From contig NZ_CAMFQO010000018.1 in NCBI RefSeq assembly GCF_945980375.1, forward strand, positions 1 to 35,535: DNA of 35,535 bases, given 5' to 3'. Position numbers and translations under genes: made by a program. The notes beneath the pieces were generated by a model. That model did not search any database, was not told the DNA's origin, and saw nothing but the letters and a program-made list of their open reading frames with translations. How positions within the stretch are numbered: position 1 is the first letter of the stretch; the number at the start of each line of letters is the position of its first letter. Below, in pieces: positions 8,647-16,252 of this stretch. This DNA comes from an uncultured Eubacterium sp. (lineage in GTDB: Bacteria > Bacillota > Clostridia > Oscillospirales > Acutalibacteraceae).

Positions 8647-9237
8647 TTATCTTTTCTCGATTACCTTATCAACAAGGCCGTATTCCATTGCTTCATTAGC
8701 AGACATCCAATTATCTCTGTCAGTATCCTTAACAAGAGTTTCGTAATCCTTACCGCAGTTTTGAGCAAGAATTCTGTTAAGCTTTTCCTTTGTTCTTAAA
8801 AGATTCTTTGCAGCAATCTCAACATCAGTAGCCTGACCTGTTATGCCGTTACCTCCAACGAGAGGCTGATGAATAAGGATTTCACTGTTGGGAAGAGCAA
8901 TTCTCTTGCCCTTTGCACCGCTGCTCAAAAGAAATGCGCCCATACTTGCAGCCATACCTACACATATTGTAGACACATCGCATTTGATATAATTCATTGT
9001 ATCGTAAATTGCCATACCGGCAGTAACAGAACCGCCCGGCGAATTAATATATAATGAGATGTCCTTTGTGCTGTCCTGACTCTCTAAAAAGAGAAGCTGA
9101 GCAACAACAAGTGAAGCAGTTTGATCATTAACCTCGTCTGACAAAACAATAATTCTGTCAGACAACAATCTTGAAAAAATATCTACACTGCGCTCGCCCG
9201 AGCTTGACTGTTCAATTACATAAGGCATAGACGCCAT
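8647..9237 (-). CDS. clpP: ClpP, ATP-dependent Clp protease proteolytic subunit
   Basis: The serine peptidase chamber of ClpXP. Catalytic residues are Ser98 (MAASMG), His123 (ILIHQP) and the Asp in KDTDRD (about 171). The N-terminal MPYVIEQ and [12 protein letters not shown] segments are typical. The frame opens with GTG at 9246, but that codon is only two bases from AAAAAGGA. The ATG at 9237, 11 bases downstream, gives the normal 196-residue protein. The gene sits between tig and clpX, the usual Firmicutes quality-control trio. Confidence 0.96.
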   Translation of the reverse strand: MASMPYVIEQSSSGERSVDIFSRLLSDRIIVLSDEVNDQTASLVVAQLLFLESQDSTKDISLYINSPGGSVTAGMAIYDTMNYIKCDVSTICVGMAASMGAFLLSSGAKGKRIALPNSEILIHQPLVGGNGITGQATDVEIAAKNLLRTKEKLNRILAQNCGKDYETLVKDTDRDNWMSANEAMEYGLVDKVIEKR

Positions 9238-9267
9238 AAAAATCACTATCCTTTTTACTTAGATTAA

Positions 9268-10548
9268 TTATTCCTTAACAGCGTTTTCAACCACAAAGTC
9301 TACTGCCTTGCGAGTAACAATATCGGCAGAAAGCTGTTGCTGAGGAACGGCAGCCTTGATTTGCTCTGCCTCCATATTATACTGCTCTGCAAGCTTTGCA
9401 ACCTCTGCTTCGATTTCCTCTTCGGTAGCCTCGATACCTTCAGCCTTTACAATAGCATCAAGAGCAAGCTTTGTCTTAACCTGCATCTTTGCACCGTCCA
9501 TAAACTGCTCCTTGAACTGATCCATTGTCTGACCGAGGTACTGAAGATATGTATTGAGGTCAAGGCCCTGCATCTGCAATCTGTATGCATAATCCTGAAC
9601 CATCTCATCACATTTTTGAGTGAACATACATTCAGGAATTTCAACCTCCATATTGTCGCAAATCTGCTCAACAATTTGATTTTCAAAATCAGTCTTTGCG
9701 TTTGCTTCCTTTCTTTCTGAAATTTGCTTCTTCAAATCAGCCTTAAGCTCATCAAGAGTATCAAATTCAGATACATCCTTTGCAAATTCATCATCAAGCT
9801 CAGGAAGCTCCTTTGTCTTGATTTCGTTAATTGAGCACTTGAAAACAGCGTCCTTACCTGCAAGTGAAGGCTCGTACTGCTCAGGGAAGGTTACGTTAAC
9901 ATCAAATTTCTCACCGGTCTTGTGACCTGCAACCTGCTCCTCAAAGCCGGGAATGAAGCTGTTTGAGCCAAGCTCAAGAGGATAGTTTTCGCCCTTACCA
10001 CCTTCAAATGCAACACCGTCAACAAATCCCTCAAAGTTGATGTCACAGGTATCGCCCATTTCGGATGCTCTGTCCTCAACTGCGATAAGACGGGAATTTC
10101 TGTCCTGCATATTTTTAAGCTCTTGGGCTACATCCTCATCGGTAGCCTCTGTGTCGAGCATCTTACCCTTAATGCCCTTATACTCACCAAGCTTAACCTC
10201 AGGATATGTAGTAACCTTCATTGTGATTACAACACCCTCTGACTTGCTCATTACAGGAAAATCCACATCAGCAGGCTGATCGATAACGTTAAGACCTGCC
10301 TCCTCAAAAGCAGCTCCTACATACTCGGGATATACAATCTCAAGAGCCTCTTCGTAAAATACACCCTCGCCGTATACCTTTTCAATCATACCCTGTGTAG
10401 CCTTACCCTTACGAAAGCCCGGGATTTGAATTGACTTTCTCTGCTTCAAATAAGCCTTTTTACAAGCCTCTGTAAAAGCCTCTGCGTCAATAGTAATTTC
10501 AAGTTCATAAAGATTTGTCTCTATTTTATTAGATGACTTAAGTGCCAT
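9268..10548 (-). CDS. tig: Trigger factor, ribosome-associated chaperone / peptidyl-prolyl isomerase
   Basis: Binds near the ribosomal tunnel exit and folds nascent chains. The N-terminal ribosome-binding domain carries the signature GFRKGK (44-49). A central FKBP-type isomerase domain (about 155-240, including DTCDINFEGFVDGVAFEGG) and a helical C-terminal chaperone domain complete 426 residues, a normal length. An AAGGAGGG ribosome site precedes the ATG. It is the first gene of the tig-clpP-clpX unit and has a consensus sigma-A promoter 44 bases upstream. Confidence 0.97.
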   Translation of the reverse strand: MALKSSNKIETNLYELEITIDAEAFTEACKKAYLKQRKSIQIPGFRKGKATQGMIEKVYGEGVFYEEALEIVYPEYVGAAFEEAGLNVIDQPADVDFPVMSKSEGVVITMKVTTYPEVKLGEYKGIKGKMLDTEATDEDVAQELKNMQDRNSRLIAVEDRASEMGDTCDINFEGFVDGVAFEGGKGENYPLELGSNSFIPGFEEQVAGHKTGEKFDVNVTFPEQYEPSLAGKDAVFKCSINEIKTKELPELDDEFAKDVSEFDTLDELKADLKKQISERKEANAKTDFENQIVEQICDNMEVEIPECMFTQKCDEMVQDYAYRLQMQGLDLNTYLQYLGQTMDQFKEQFMDGAKMQVKTKLALDAIVKAEGIEATEEEIEAEVAKLAEQYNMEAEQIKAAVPQQQLSADIVTRKAVDFVVENAVKE

Positions 10549-10591
10549 AATAATGACCCTCCTTAATTATTTTACAATTTGATACCGTAGC

Positions 10592-10620
10592 ATTATATCA
10601 TATCTGCAAATACTTTTCAA
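10592..10620 (-). promoter_or_regulatory. Sigma-A promoter for tig-clpP-clpX
   Basis: On the minus strand, TTGAAA (10615-10620), a 17-bp spacer and a perfect TATAAT (10592-10597). I saw no CtsR- or CIRCE-like operator around it, suggesting housekeeping expression. Confidence 0.8.
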
Positions 10621-10647
10621 CATATTTATTAAAATAATTATTATATA

Positions 10648-11328
10648 TTATCTTATAAGCTTTGGAATAAATCCAAGACGGTCACATGAGATAAGTCTAA
10701 ACTCTATTCCGTCAACAACATCATCAACGGCTTTTTTTGCTGCTATACCGTGAAGATGCCCATAATAGCATTTTTTTATACCGTATTCCTTTAACAAATT
10801 CAAAATTTCATCACACTTTGTATCTGTTGTAACAGGCGGATAATGCAAAAATACAATTATTTCATCATTAACGGCACTTTCCAAGGAAAGCCTTAATCTG
10901 CCTACCTCACGGTTAAGTACCTTTTCATCGTGTTCATCATCAACATCAAAAAGCCATCCTCTGCTACCGCAAACCGATACACCGTCTACATCATAGGAAT
11001 TATTGAATAGAATGCTTATCGTTTTGTATCTCTGCGATTCAATAAAATCATTCATCTTTTTTGAAGTGTTCCACCAATAATCGTGATTGCCCTTGAGTAT
11101 GATTTTTTTGCCGTTTAGCCTTTCAATGAAATCAAAGTCTGCCTTTAATTCATCAAAATTCATAGCCCAGCTTATATCACCCGCAATTACAACAGTATCG
11201 TCGTCGGTTACAATTTTATTCCAATTTTTTTCAATTCTGTCTACATAATCATTCCATCCCGGAAAAGAATCCATAGGCTTATCTGTTCCAAAGGATAAAT
11301 GAGTATCGGCAATAGCAAAAAGTGACAT
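10648..11328 (-). CDS. Metallophosphoesterase (calcineurin-like), substrate unknown
   Basis: A 226-residue cytoplasmic phosphohydrolase of the calcineurin-like superfamily. All dinuclear-metal motifs are visible: DTH (8-10), GD (50-51), GNHD (80-83), H162 in FLHYPP and GHLH (190-193). The IAGDISWAM and GNHDYWW variants are typical of a widespread Firmicutes subfamily annotated only as phosphoesterase. AAGGAGA precedes the ATG. It stands alone between tig and thrC and is divergent from the DUF1540 gene. No substrate can be inferred from context. Confidence 0.9.
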   Translation of the reverse strand: MSLFAIADTHLSFGTDKPMDSFPGWNDYVDRIEKNWNKIVTDDDTVVIAGDISWAMNFDELKADFDFIERLNGKKIILKGNHDYWWNTSKKMNDFIESQRYKTISILFNNSYDVDGVSVCGSRGWLFDVDDEHDEKVLNREVGRLRLSLESAVNDEIIVFLHYPPVTTDTKCDEILNLLKEYGIKKCYYGHLHGIAAKKAVDDVVDGIEFRLISCDRLGFIPKLIR

Positions 11329-11391
11329 AAATGATCTCCTTGAATAAAAAACAAAATACTTCGAATACTAAAGCTGAAGGGAGTGAAAAAA

Positions 11392-11562
11392 ATGAAGCAA
11401 GAAATTAAAGGAATCAGCTGTGAGGTTAAAAACTGTATCCACCACGATATGTCAAACTGCTGTACAGCAGGCAGCATTAAGGTAGGCAGCACAAACGCAA
11501 AATCAATGTCTGAAACAAATTGCGAAACCTTCGAGTGCAACGATTGCTGTACAAACTGCTAA
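11392..11562 (+). CDS. DUF1540-family cysteine-rich small protein
   Basis: A 56-residue peptide with nine cysteines: Cys10, Cys15, Cys23, Cys24, Cys44, Cys49, Cys52, Cys53 and Cys56. The pattern CxxxxC, NCC, ETxCxTF and CxDCCxxC fits DUF1540, a small family frequent in spore-forming Firmicutes and thought to bind metal. GAAGGGAGTG precedes the ATG. A weak promoter match lies upstream (TTGAAT at 11340, 18-bp spacer, AATACT at 11364). It is a monocistronic plus-strand gene among minus-strand neighbours and ends at its own terminator. Function is unknown. Confidence 0.88.
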   Translation: MKQEIKGISCEVKNCIHHDMSNCCTAGSIKVGSTNAKSMSETNCETFECNDCCTNC

Positions 11563-11582
11563 CAAAACAAACAAGTAATATT

Positions 11583-11609
11583 AAAGAGGCTCATTGAGCC
11601 TCTTTATTC
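11583..11609. terminator. Bidirectional terminator between DUF1540 gene and thrC
   Basis: A ten-bp stem (11583-11592 with 11596-11605, core AAAGAGGCTC/GAGCCTCTTT) with a 3-base loop and T-rich tails on both strands. It serves the convergent DUF1540 and thrC units. Confidence 0.85.
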
Positions 11610-11610
11610 T

Positions 11611-13107
11611 TTATAATTTCAAAAGCTTAAATACCATTTCGCTCATATTTTCTTTATCGCAAACATTGTCAAAACGAATGGCCTTGTCTTTAAGTGACTG
11701 AAGAGGCTTTGGTACATCAACACCGGAAATCCTGTTAAGCTCTCCAACCATATCAAATTCATCCAAATCGAGTTTTTTGCCATCAAGAATAGCAGTGAGA
11801 ACGCTCTTTGAAAATTTATAGGGTGATGCAGTTGAATCGATAACGGTAGGAATATCATCGCCTGTGCGTGCAACATATTCGTCATATACATTAACTGCAA
11901 CTGCTGTGTGAGTATCGCAAAGATAATTATACTTTTCAAAATGTTCCTTAATTGTTGAATCTACGCTTGCTTCGTCACAGCAGCCTGCATCAAACACCTC
12001 TTGAATTGACTCAATAAGTGTTTTTGATACCTCATATTTACCGTCAGTTGAAAGCGCATTCATCAAATCGTTAACAAGGCTGTCGTCCTCGCCGCTCATA
12101 TGGTAAAGCAATCTTTCAAGATTTGATGAAATAAGAATATCCATAGAAGGAGAGGTTGTTGTAAAGAACTGTCTGTTTTTGTTGTACTCGCCTGATTTGA
12201 GGAAATCGGTAAGAACATTATTGCTGTTAGAAGCGCACACAAGCTTTTTGATAGGCAGACCCATTTTCTTTGCGTAGTAAGCAGCAAGAATGTTACCGAA
12301 GTTTCCGGTAGGAACAACAACATTTATTGCGTCACCAAGGGCAATTCTATTTTGCTCAACCATGTCGCAGTAGGTTGAAAAATAGTAAACAATCTGCGGA
12401 ACCAATCTTCCCCAATTGATTGAGTTTGCCGATGAGAACATCATATTCTTGCTTTGAAGCTGTGCCTTAATATCATCATTTGTAAAGATAGCCTTAACAG
12501 CACTTTGAGCATCATCAAAGTTTCCGTTGATAGCACATACGGAAACATTATTACCCTCCTGTGTTGTCATTTGAAGCTTTTGCATAGGTGAAACACCGTC
12601 AACGGGATAGAACACAAGTATTCTTGTATTATCAACATCCTTAAAGCCCTCAAGAGCAGCCTTACCTGTATCGCCCGATGTTGCAACAAGTATAACTATT
12701 GTTTTGCCGTCTGCTGTTTTCTTTGCGGAAACAGTCATCAAATAAGGTAAAAGCTGTAAAGCCATATCCTTAAATGCACAGGTAGGACCGTGCCAAAGCT
12801 CAAGTATATTCTTATTACCGCATACATTTACGGTTGGTGCAATTTTCGGTGAAGAAAACTTTTCAGCAGCATAAGCACCGTTTACACAGTAATCAAGCTC
12901 CTCCTCTGTGAAATCGGTCAGGAAATCCTTTAGAACGGTTTTTGCCCTTTGGGTATAAGGCATATCTACCATTGAGGCAATTTTATCTAATGAAAACTGC
13001 GGAAGCTCGCAAGGAACAAAGAGGCCTCCCTCTTCGCTTATTCCCTGTGCAATAGCTTGTGCAGAAGTAACCTTTATGTTTTTATTTCTTGTAGAAGTAT
13101 AGAACAT
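11611..13107 (-). CDS. thrC: Threonine synthase
   Basis: A PLP enzyme converting O-phosphohomoserine to L-threonine. The PLP lysine is Lys113 in HGPTCAFKDM, and the glycine-rich phosphate loop is VPTGNFGN. The N-terminus MFYTSTRNKN and the 498-residue length put it in the longer threonine synthase class (E. coli/yeast type) rather than the ~350-residue Bacillus type. It is the last gene of the ylqF-rnhB-yraN-thrC run, 35 bases after yraN, with GGAGGA before the ATG. No T-box or other leader is visible in that short gap. Confidence 0.95.
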   Translation of the reverse strand: MFYTSTRNKNIKVTSAQAIAQGISEEGGLFVPCELPQFSLDKIASMVDMPYTQRAKTVLKDFLTDFTEEELDYCVNGAYAAEKFSSPKIAPTVNVCGNKNILELWHGPTCAFKDMALQLLPYLMTVSAKKTADGKTIVILVATSGDTGKAALEGFKDVDNTRILVFYPVDGVSPMQKLQMTTQEGNNVSVCAINGNFDDAQSAVKAIFTNDDIKAQLQSKNMMFSSANSINWGRLVPQIVYYFSTYCDMVEQNRIALGDAINVVVPTGNFGNILAAYYAKKMGLPIKKLVCASNSNNVLTDFLKSGEYNKNRQFFTTTSPSMDILISSNLERLLYHMSGEDDSLVNDLMNALSTDGKYEVSKTLIESIQEVFDAGCCDEASVDSTIKEHFEKYNYLCDTHTAVAVNVYDEYVARTGDDIPTVIDSTASPYKFSKSVLTAILDGKKLDLDEFDMVGELNRISGVDVPKPLQSLKDKAIRFDNVCDKENMSEMVFKLLKL

Positions 13108-13142
13108 AATATGTCCTCCTAAAAATTATTAGTAATATTCTA

Positions 13143-13493
13143 TTACAAAGTAAAAGCATTTTCAAGATGTTTAATTGATTTTATTATGTTATTTTCCAAA
13201 AAAACCTCAATAACATCAAATCTCGGCTGCAAATTTACCTTATATCGTTGCATATACAGGTTTGCAGTTGCAATAATTTTTTGTTGCTTAATTTCATCAA
13301 CAAATTCTCTTGGCAAGGCAATGGAGTTTTCTCCTCTTGCCTTAACCTCTGCAAAAACTATGAAGCCGTTGTATTCAAAAATCAAATCTATCTCGCCGAA
13401 TCGTGATTTAAAGCTGTGTTCTAAAAGATAATATCCCTTTGAGCGAAGATAGTTTGCAGCCTTCATCTCGGCAAGGCGTCCCCTGTTATTCAT
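13143..13493 (-). CDS. YraN/UPF0102-family predicted endonuclease-like protein
   Basis: A 116-residue protein of the UPF0102 family, which has a restriction-endonuclease-like fold related to Holliday-junction resolvases; its cellular substrate is not established. The family signatures GEIDLI (33-38) and FAEVKAR (47-53) supply the PD-(D/E)xK-type acidic and lysine residues. The start codon ATGAATAAC lies within the last codons of rnhB (8-base overlap), a conserved neighbour pair, so translation is coupled. Confidence 0.92.
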   Translation of the reverse strand: MNNRGRLAEMKAANYLRSKGYYLLEHSFKSRFGEIDLIFEYNGFIVFAEVKARGENSIALPREFVDEIKQQKIIATANLYMQRYKVNLQPRFDVIEVFLENNIIKSIKHLENAFTL

Positions 13494-14115
13494 TCTTTGC
13501 GTACCATGTTTTCAAAAAAGATTTTCTGTGAATTTCACTTGGTCCGTATTCATCAAGCATTTCGTAATGAAGCTTTGTTCCGTAGCCCTTATGCTTTTCA
13601 AATTTGTATTGAGGATACTTTTCAGCCATAGTAAGCATATATCTATCCCTTGACACCTTTGCAAGAATTGAGGCGGCGGCAACAGATGCCGATTTTGCAT
13701 CACCCTTAACAACAGCCTCACAGTCAATATCAATACCCTTTGGAATCCTATTGCCGTCTATCAATGCATAATCGGGCTTGACCGCTAAACCGTTTATTGC
13801 ATTATTCATAGCAATAAAGGTTGCGTTAAGAATGTTAACATCGTCAATGGTTTTTTCATCGACAAGTGAAATGCAATAGTACAGGGCTTCTTCCTTAATT
13901 TTATCAAAAAGAGCCTCTCGCTTTTTTTCGGAAAGCTTTTTTGAATCATTTACGCCCTCAATAATTTGACCTTTTCTCAGTACAACTGCCGCGGCAAAAA
14001 CAGGACCTGCAAGAGGACCTCTTCCAGCCTCATCAACTCCGCATACTGTTTTGTATCCGTTATCATAGGCTTTGTTTTCATATTCAAGCCAATCAATGTC
14101 CGTATTATTCATCAT
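13486..14115 (-). CDS. rnhB: Ribonuclease HII
   Basis: Removes ribonucleotides and RNA from RNA:DNA hybrids in the cytoplasm. The catalytic acidic quartet is visible: Asp28-Glu29 in CGVDEAGRGPLAGP, Asp120 in ALIDGN and Asp139 in VKGDAKS. The ASILAKVSRDRYM helix is typical. The length of 209 residues is normal. Two adjacent ATG codons (14115 and 14112) could both initiate; the first is given. It overlaps ylqF by four bases (ATGA). Confidence 0.96.
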   Translation of the reverse strand: MMNNTDIDWLEYENKAYDNGYKTVCGVDEAGRGPLAGPVFAAAVVLRKGQIIEGVNDSKKLSEKKREALFDKIKEEALYYCISLVDEKTIDDVNILNATFIAMNNAINGLAVKPDYALIDGNRIPKGIDIDCEAVVKGDAKSASVAAASILAKVSRDRYMLTMAEKYPQYKFEKHKGYGTKLHYEMLDEYGPSEIHRKSFLKTWYAKNE

Positions 14116-14975
14116 GGCAATTCAAGGGTAATTCTACCCAGCTTTCCTCCTCTGAATTCATCTGCGACAATTACGGAAGAACGCTCATAATCTATTTCTC
14201 CGCCTTTAACAAGGAATCCTCGTTTACGGCCTATCATTTCAAGGATTTCCCATCCCTGCAAGAGCTCAACTCCTGTAATTTTATATCGTTGCTCTATTGC
14301 CTGTGGATTAGTCCTTGCAAGGCTTTCAAGCAATCTGCAGGCAATGGTTTCTTTGTCTGTTACCTCATCCTTTACCGAGCCGATAAAAGCAAGCTTATCG
14401 CCAACCTCCGGGTCATCAAACTTCGGCCAAAGCACGCCGGGAGTGTCAAGCAGTTCGATTCCGTTACCGACAACAAACCATTGATTTTGCTTGGTAACAC
14501 CTGCCTTGTCGGCTACCTTTGCTTTAGCATTCTTGCCCATACGGTTTATAAAGGACGACTTGCCTGTATTGGGAATACCGACAACCATAAGCCTTAACGG
14601 CTTTTTGCTCATTCCCTTTTGTTCATTGCGTTTTATAACATCAGCCAACGCACTTTTAACAACATCATCAAATCTATTGAGTCCTTTACCTGTTTTGCAA
14701 TCAACAGCAATGGCATATTTGCCCTTGTCCTCAAAATGCTTAATCCACATTGATGTTGCAGTTGGATTTGCAACATCGCATTTGTTGAGCAAAACAATTC
14801 TCGGCTTATTTTTTACAATAGAATCAAGCTCGGGATTTTGCGAGCTATACGGCACTCTTGCATCAAGAATTTCTACAACACCGTCAACAAGATTCAACGA
14901 TTCCTTAATCAGTCGTCTTGTTTTTGCCATATGTCCCGGGAACCATTGAACATTTTGTTTTATCAACTCCGGCAT
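14112..14975 (-). CDS. ylqF: Ribosome biogenesis GTPase YlqF/RbgA (circularly permuted)
   Basis: Needed for late assembly of the 50S subunit. The GTPase motifs come in permuted order: G4 NKCD (64-67), then G1 GIPNTGKSS (133-141), then G3 DTPG (177-180). The C-terminal helical domain is the RNA/ribosome-binding part. The N-terminal QWFPGHMAKTRR signature is diagnostic. The length of 287 residues is normal. It lies directly downstream of rplS, as in Bacillus, but has its own consensus promoter after the rplS terminator. It is first in a run with rnhB, yraN and thrC. Confidence 0.96.
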   Translation of the reverse strand: MPELIKQNVQWFPGHMAKTRRLIKESLNLVDGVVEILDARVPYSSQNPELDSIVKNKPRIVLLNKCDVANPTATSMWIKHFEDKGKYAIAVDCKTGKGLNRFDDVVKSALADVIKRNEQKGMSKKPLRLMVVGIPNTGKSSFINRMGKNAKAKVADKAGVTKQNQWFVVGNGIELLDTPGVLWPKFDDPEVGDKLAFIGSVKDEVTDKETIACRLLESLARTNPQAIEQRYKITGVELLQGWEILEMIGRKRGFLVKGGEIDYERSSVIVADEFRGGKLGRITLELP

Positions 14976-14998
14976 AAATCACACCTGCCTTTTGGTTT

Positions 14999-15027
14999 AT
15001 TATACAACAAACACAAAATAATATCAA
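14999..15027 (-). promoter_or_regulatory. Sigma-A promoter for ylqF-rnhB-yraN-thrC
   Basis: On the minus strand, TTGATA (15022-15027), a 17-bp spacer and TATAAT (14999-15004), immediately after the rplS terminator. Confidence 0.75.
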
Positions 15028-15032
15028 ACACT

Positions 15033-15072
15033 ATAAAAATAAGCCGTACCACAGGAAAGCCCGCGATACGAC
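15033..15072 (-). terminator. Terminator of rplS
   Basis: A 13-bp stem with several G-U pairs (15043-15055 with 15060-15072), a CTTT loop, and a T-rich run on the minus strand (15033-15042). Confidence 0.8.
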
Positions 15073-15086
15073 TGTTTTTTAGGTTA

Positions 15087-15431
15087 TTACTTAATAGCTT
15101 CCTTAACCTTAGCTGCCTTACCCACTCTATCACGGAGATAGTAAAGCTTTGCTCTTCTAACCTTACCTGCACGGATAACCTTAACGTCTACAACGTTTGG
15201 TGAATGAATCGGGAATACACGTTCAATACCTACACCGTAAGATACTCTACGTACAGTGAAGGTTTCGGAAATGCCTGAACCTCTCTTGGCAATAACTGTA
15301 CCCTCAAAGTTCTGAATTCTCTCTCTCTGACCTTCGCGGATGTTTACGGATACCTTTACTGTGTCACCAATGTTAAACTTTGGTACCTCAGCCTTGATGT
15401 TGTCCTGTGCGATAATCTTAAGTGCGTCCAT
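15087..15431 (-). CDS. rplS: Large ribosomal subunit protein bL19
   Basis: A structural protein at the 30S-50S interface. The 114 residues include the family signature [19 protein letters not shown] and the FPIHSPNV stretch. AAAGGAGGAAATAAA precedes the ATG. The gene appears monocistronic: promoter at 15553-15581, a leader of about 110 bases with two hairpins, and a terminator straight after. The usual upstream neighbours rimM and trmD are absent; a radical-SAM-linked gene lies there instead. Confidence 0.98.
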   Translation of the reverse strand: MDALKIIAQDNIKAEVPKFNIGDTVKVSVNIREGQRERIQNFEGTVIAKRGSGISETFTVRRVSYGVGIERVFPIHSPNVVDVKVIRAGKVRRAKLYYLRDRVGKAAKVKEAIK

Positions 15432-15435
15432 TTTA

Positions 15436-15546
15436 TTTCCTCCTTTATAATTTATGAGATGTTCATATCGTAAAGAAAGCGGACCATCTTCTAAAATGCG
15501 AAACGCTACATTTTACGCGTTGCAGGGATATGCAACGGATAAATGC
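15436..15546 (-). ncRNA. Structured 5' leader of rplS (candidate autoregulatory RNA)
   Basis: Between the predicted start site and the ribosome site lie two hairpins: a perfect 7-bp stem CGTTGCA/TGCAACG (15518-15524 with 15531-15537), and a 7-bp stem TAAAATG/CATTTTA (15492-15498 with 15509-15515). L19 leader RNAs that respond to the ribosomal protein are known in Firmicutes. Whether this one fits that family is untested. Confidence 0.45.
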
Positions 15547-15552
15547 TGATAT

Positions 15553-15581
15553 ATAATAGCATATGTTTATTAAAAATGCAA
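15553..15581 (-). promoter_or_regulatory. Sigma-A promoter for rplS
   Basis: On the minus strand, TTGCAT (15576-15581), a 17-bp spacer and TATTAT (15553-15558). The -35 lies within a small inverted repeat (15573-15588, AAAATGC/GCATTTT) at the stop codon of the upstream gene, which may act as a weak terminator. Confidence 0.65.
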
Positions 15582-15586
15582 GCATT

Positions 15587-16252
15587 TTATTTATATTCTT
15601 TGAAATCTTTTGTCAAAAGGTTGATTCTGCCAATGCTTTTCCACTCATAATCCATATCTATAAGCCTGATTATAGTATCAAAAAGCAACGACGGATTTAA
15701 GTTTTTATCAGGTCCGGCAAGCAATCTGATGTTCAAAACTATTTGATTATCTCTTATTGAAATCGAATATTTTTCTATAAACTGCTTGATGTCGGTTTCC
15801 TTAAGCACTCGCCTTTTGCCTTGCTTGCCCTTTTTCTGTGCCATTATGGTATCGCTTTGCAAAACCTCTTTTATTTTTTCAAGTGCCTTTTCGTTATCCA
15901 AAAACTCAAATTTATACACATAATCGCTGTATACAATTTCGTGACAATCCATAAAATCATCATATACATCCAAAATTCTTATGCCAAGCGGTAATGCGTC
16001 ATTAACACGTTTTTTAACCTCATCATTGGAAATATCATCAAGAATTCTGATATCAACATTTTCACACAGGCTTTCTACGCCGAGAGAAAGCGGAAGCGAA
16101 AAACTCATATACGGATGGGGATTAAAGCCCTGTGTAAACCACAGATTAAGCTTGGCCCTTGCAAATGCACGCGAAAACACACGATTTGTATCCAAATGAC
16201 TAATGTATTTTGCCTGACCTGTTTTTGAAAATCTCAATCTAATCTCTCGCAT
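15587..16252 (-). CDS. TIGR03936/DUF2344 radical-SAM-linked protein
   Basis: A 221-residue partner of the TIGR03960 radical SAM protein encoded just upstream; in some bacteria the two are one polypeptide. The biochemical role is unknown. Family features are the start MREIRLRFSKTGQAKYISHLD, GFNPHPYMSFSLPLSLGVES and the later VYKFEF strand. The open frame extends to 16294, but the ATG at 16252 is preferred: GGAGG lies eight bases upstream and the family's N-terminus starts there. It overlaps the upstream gene by 14 bases. No iron-sulfur cysteine motif is present in this part, as expected. Confidence 0.9.
   Translation of the reverse strand: MREIRLRFSKTGQAKYISHLDTNRVFSRAFARAKLNLWFTQGFNPHPYMSFSLPLSLGVESLCENVDIRILDDISNDEVKKRVNDALPLGIRILDVYDDFMDCHEIVYSDYVYKFEFLDNEKALEKIKEVLQSDTIMAQKKGKQGKRRVLKETDIKQFIEKYSISIRDNQIVLNIRLLAGPDKNLNPSLLFDTIIRLIDMDYEWKSIGRINLLTKDFKEYK

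Noticed and set aside
15573-15588. Small hairpin AAAATGC/GCATTTT as terminator of the DUF2344 gene
   Set aside because: Seven AT-rich pairs with a 2-base loop, overlapping the rplS -35 box; too weak to call as a separate terminator.
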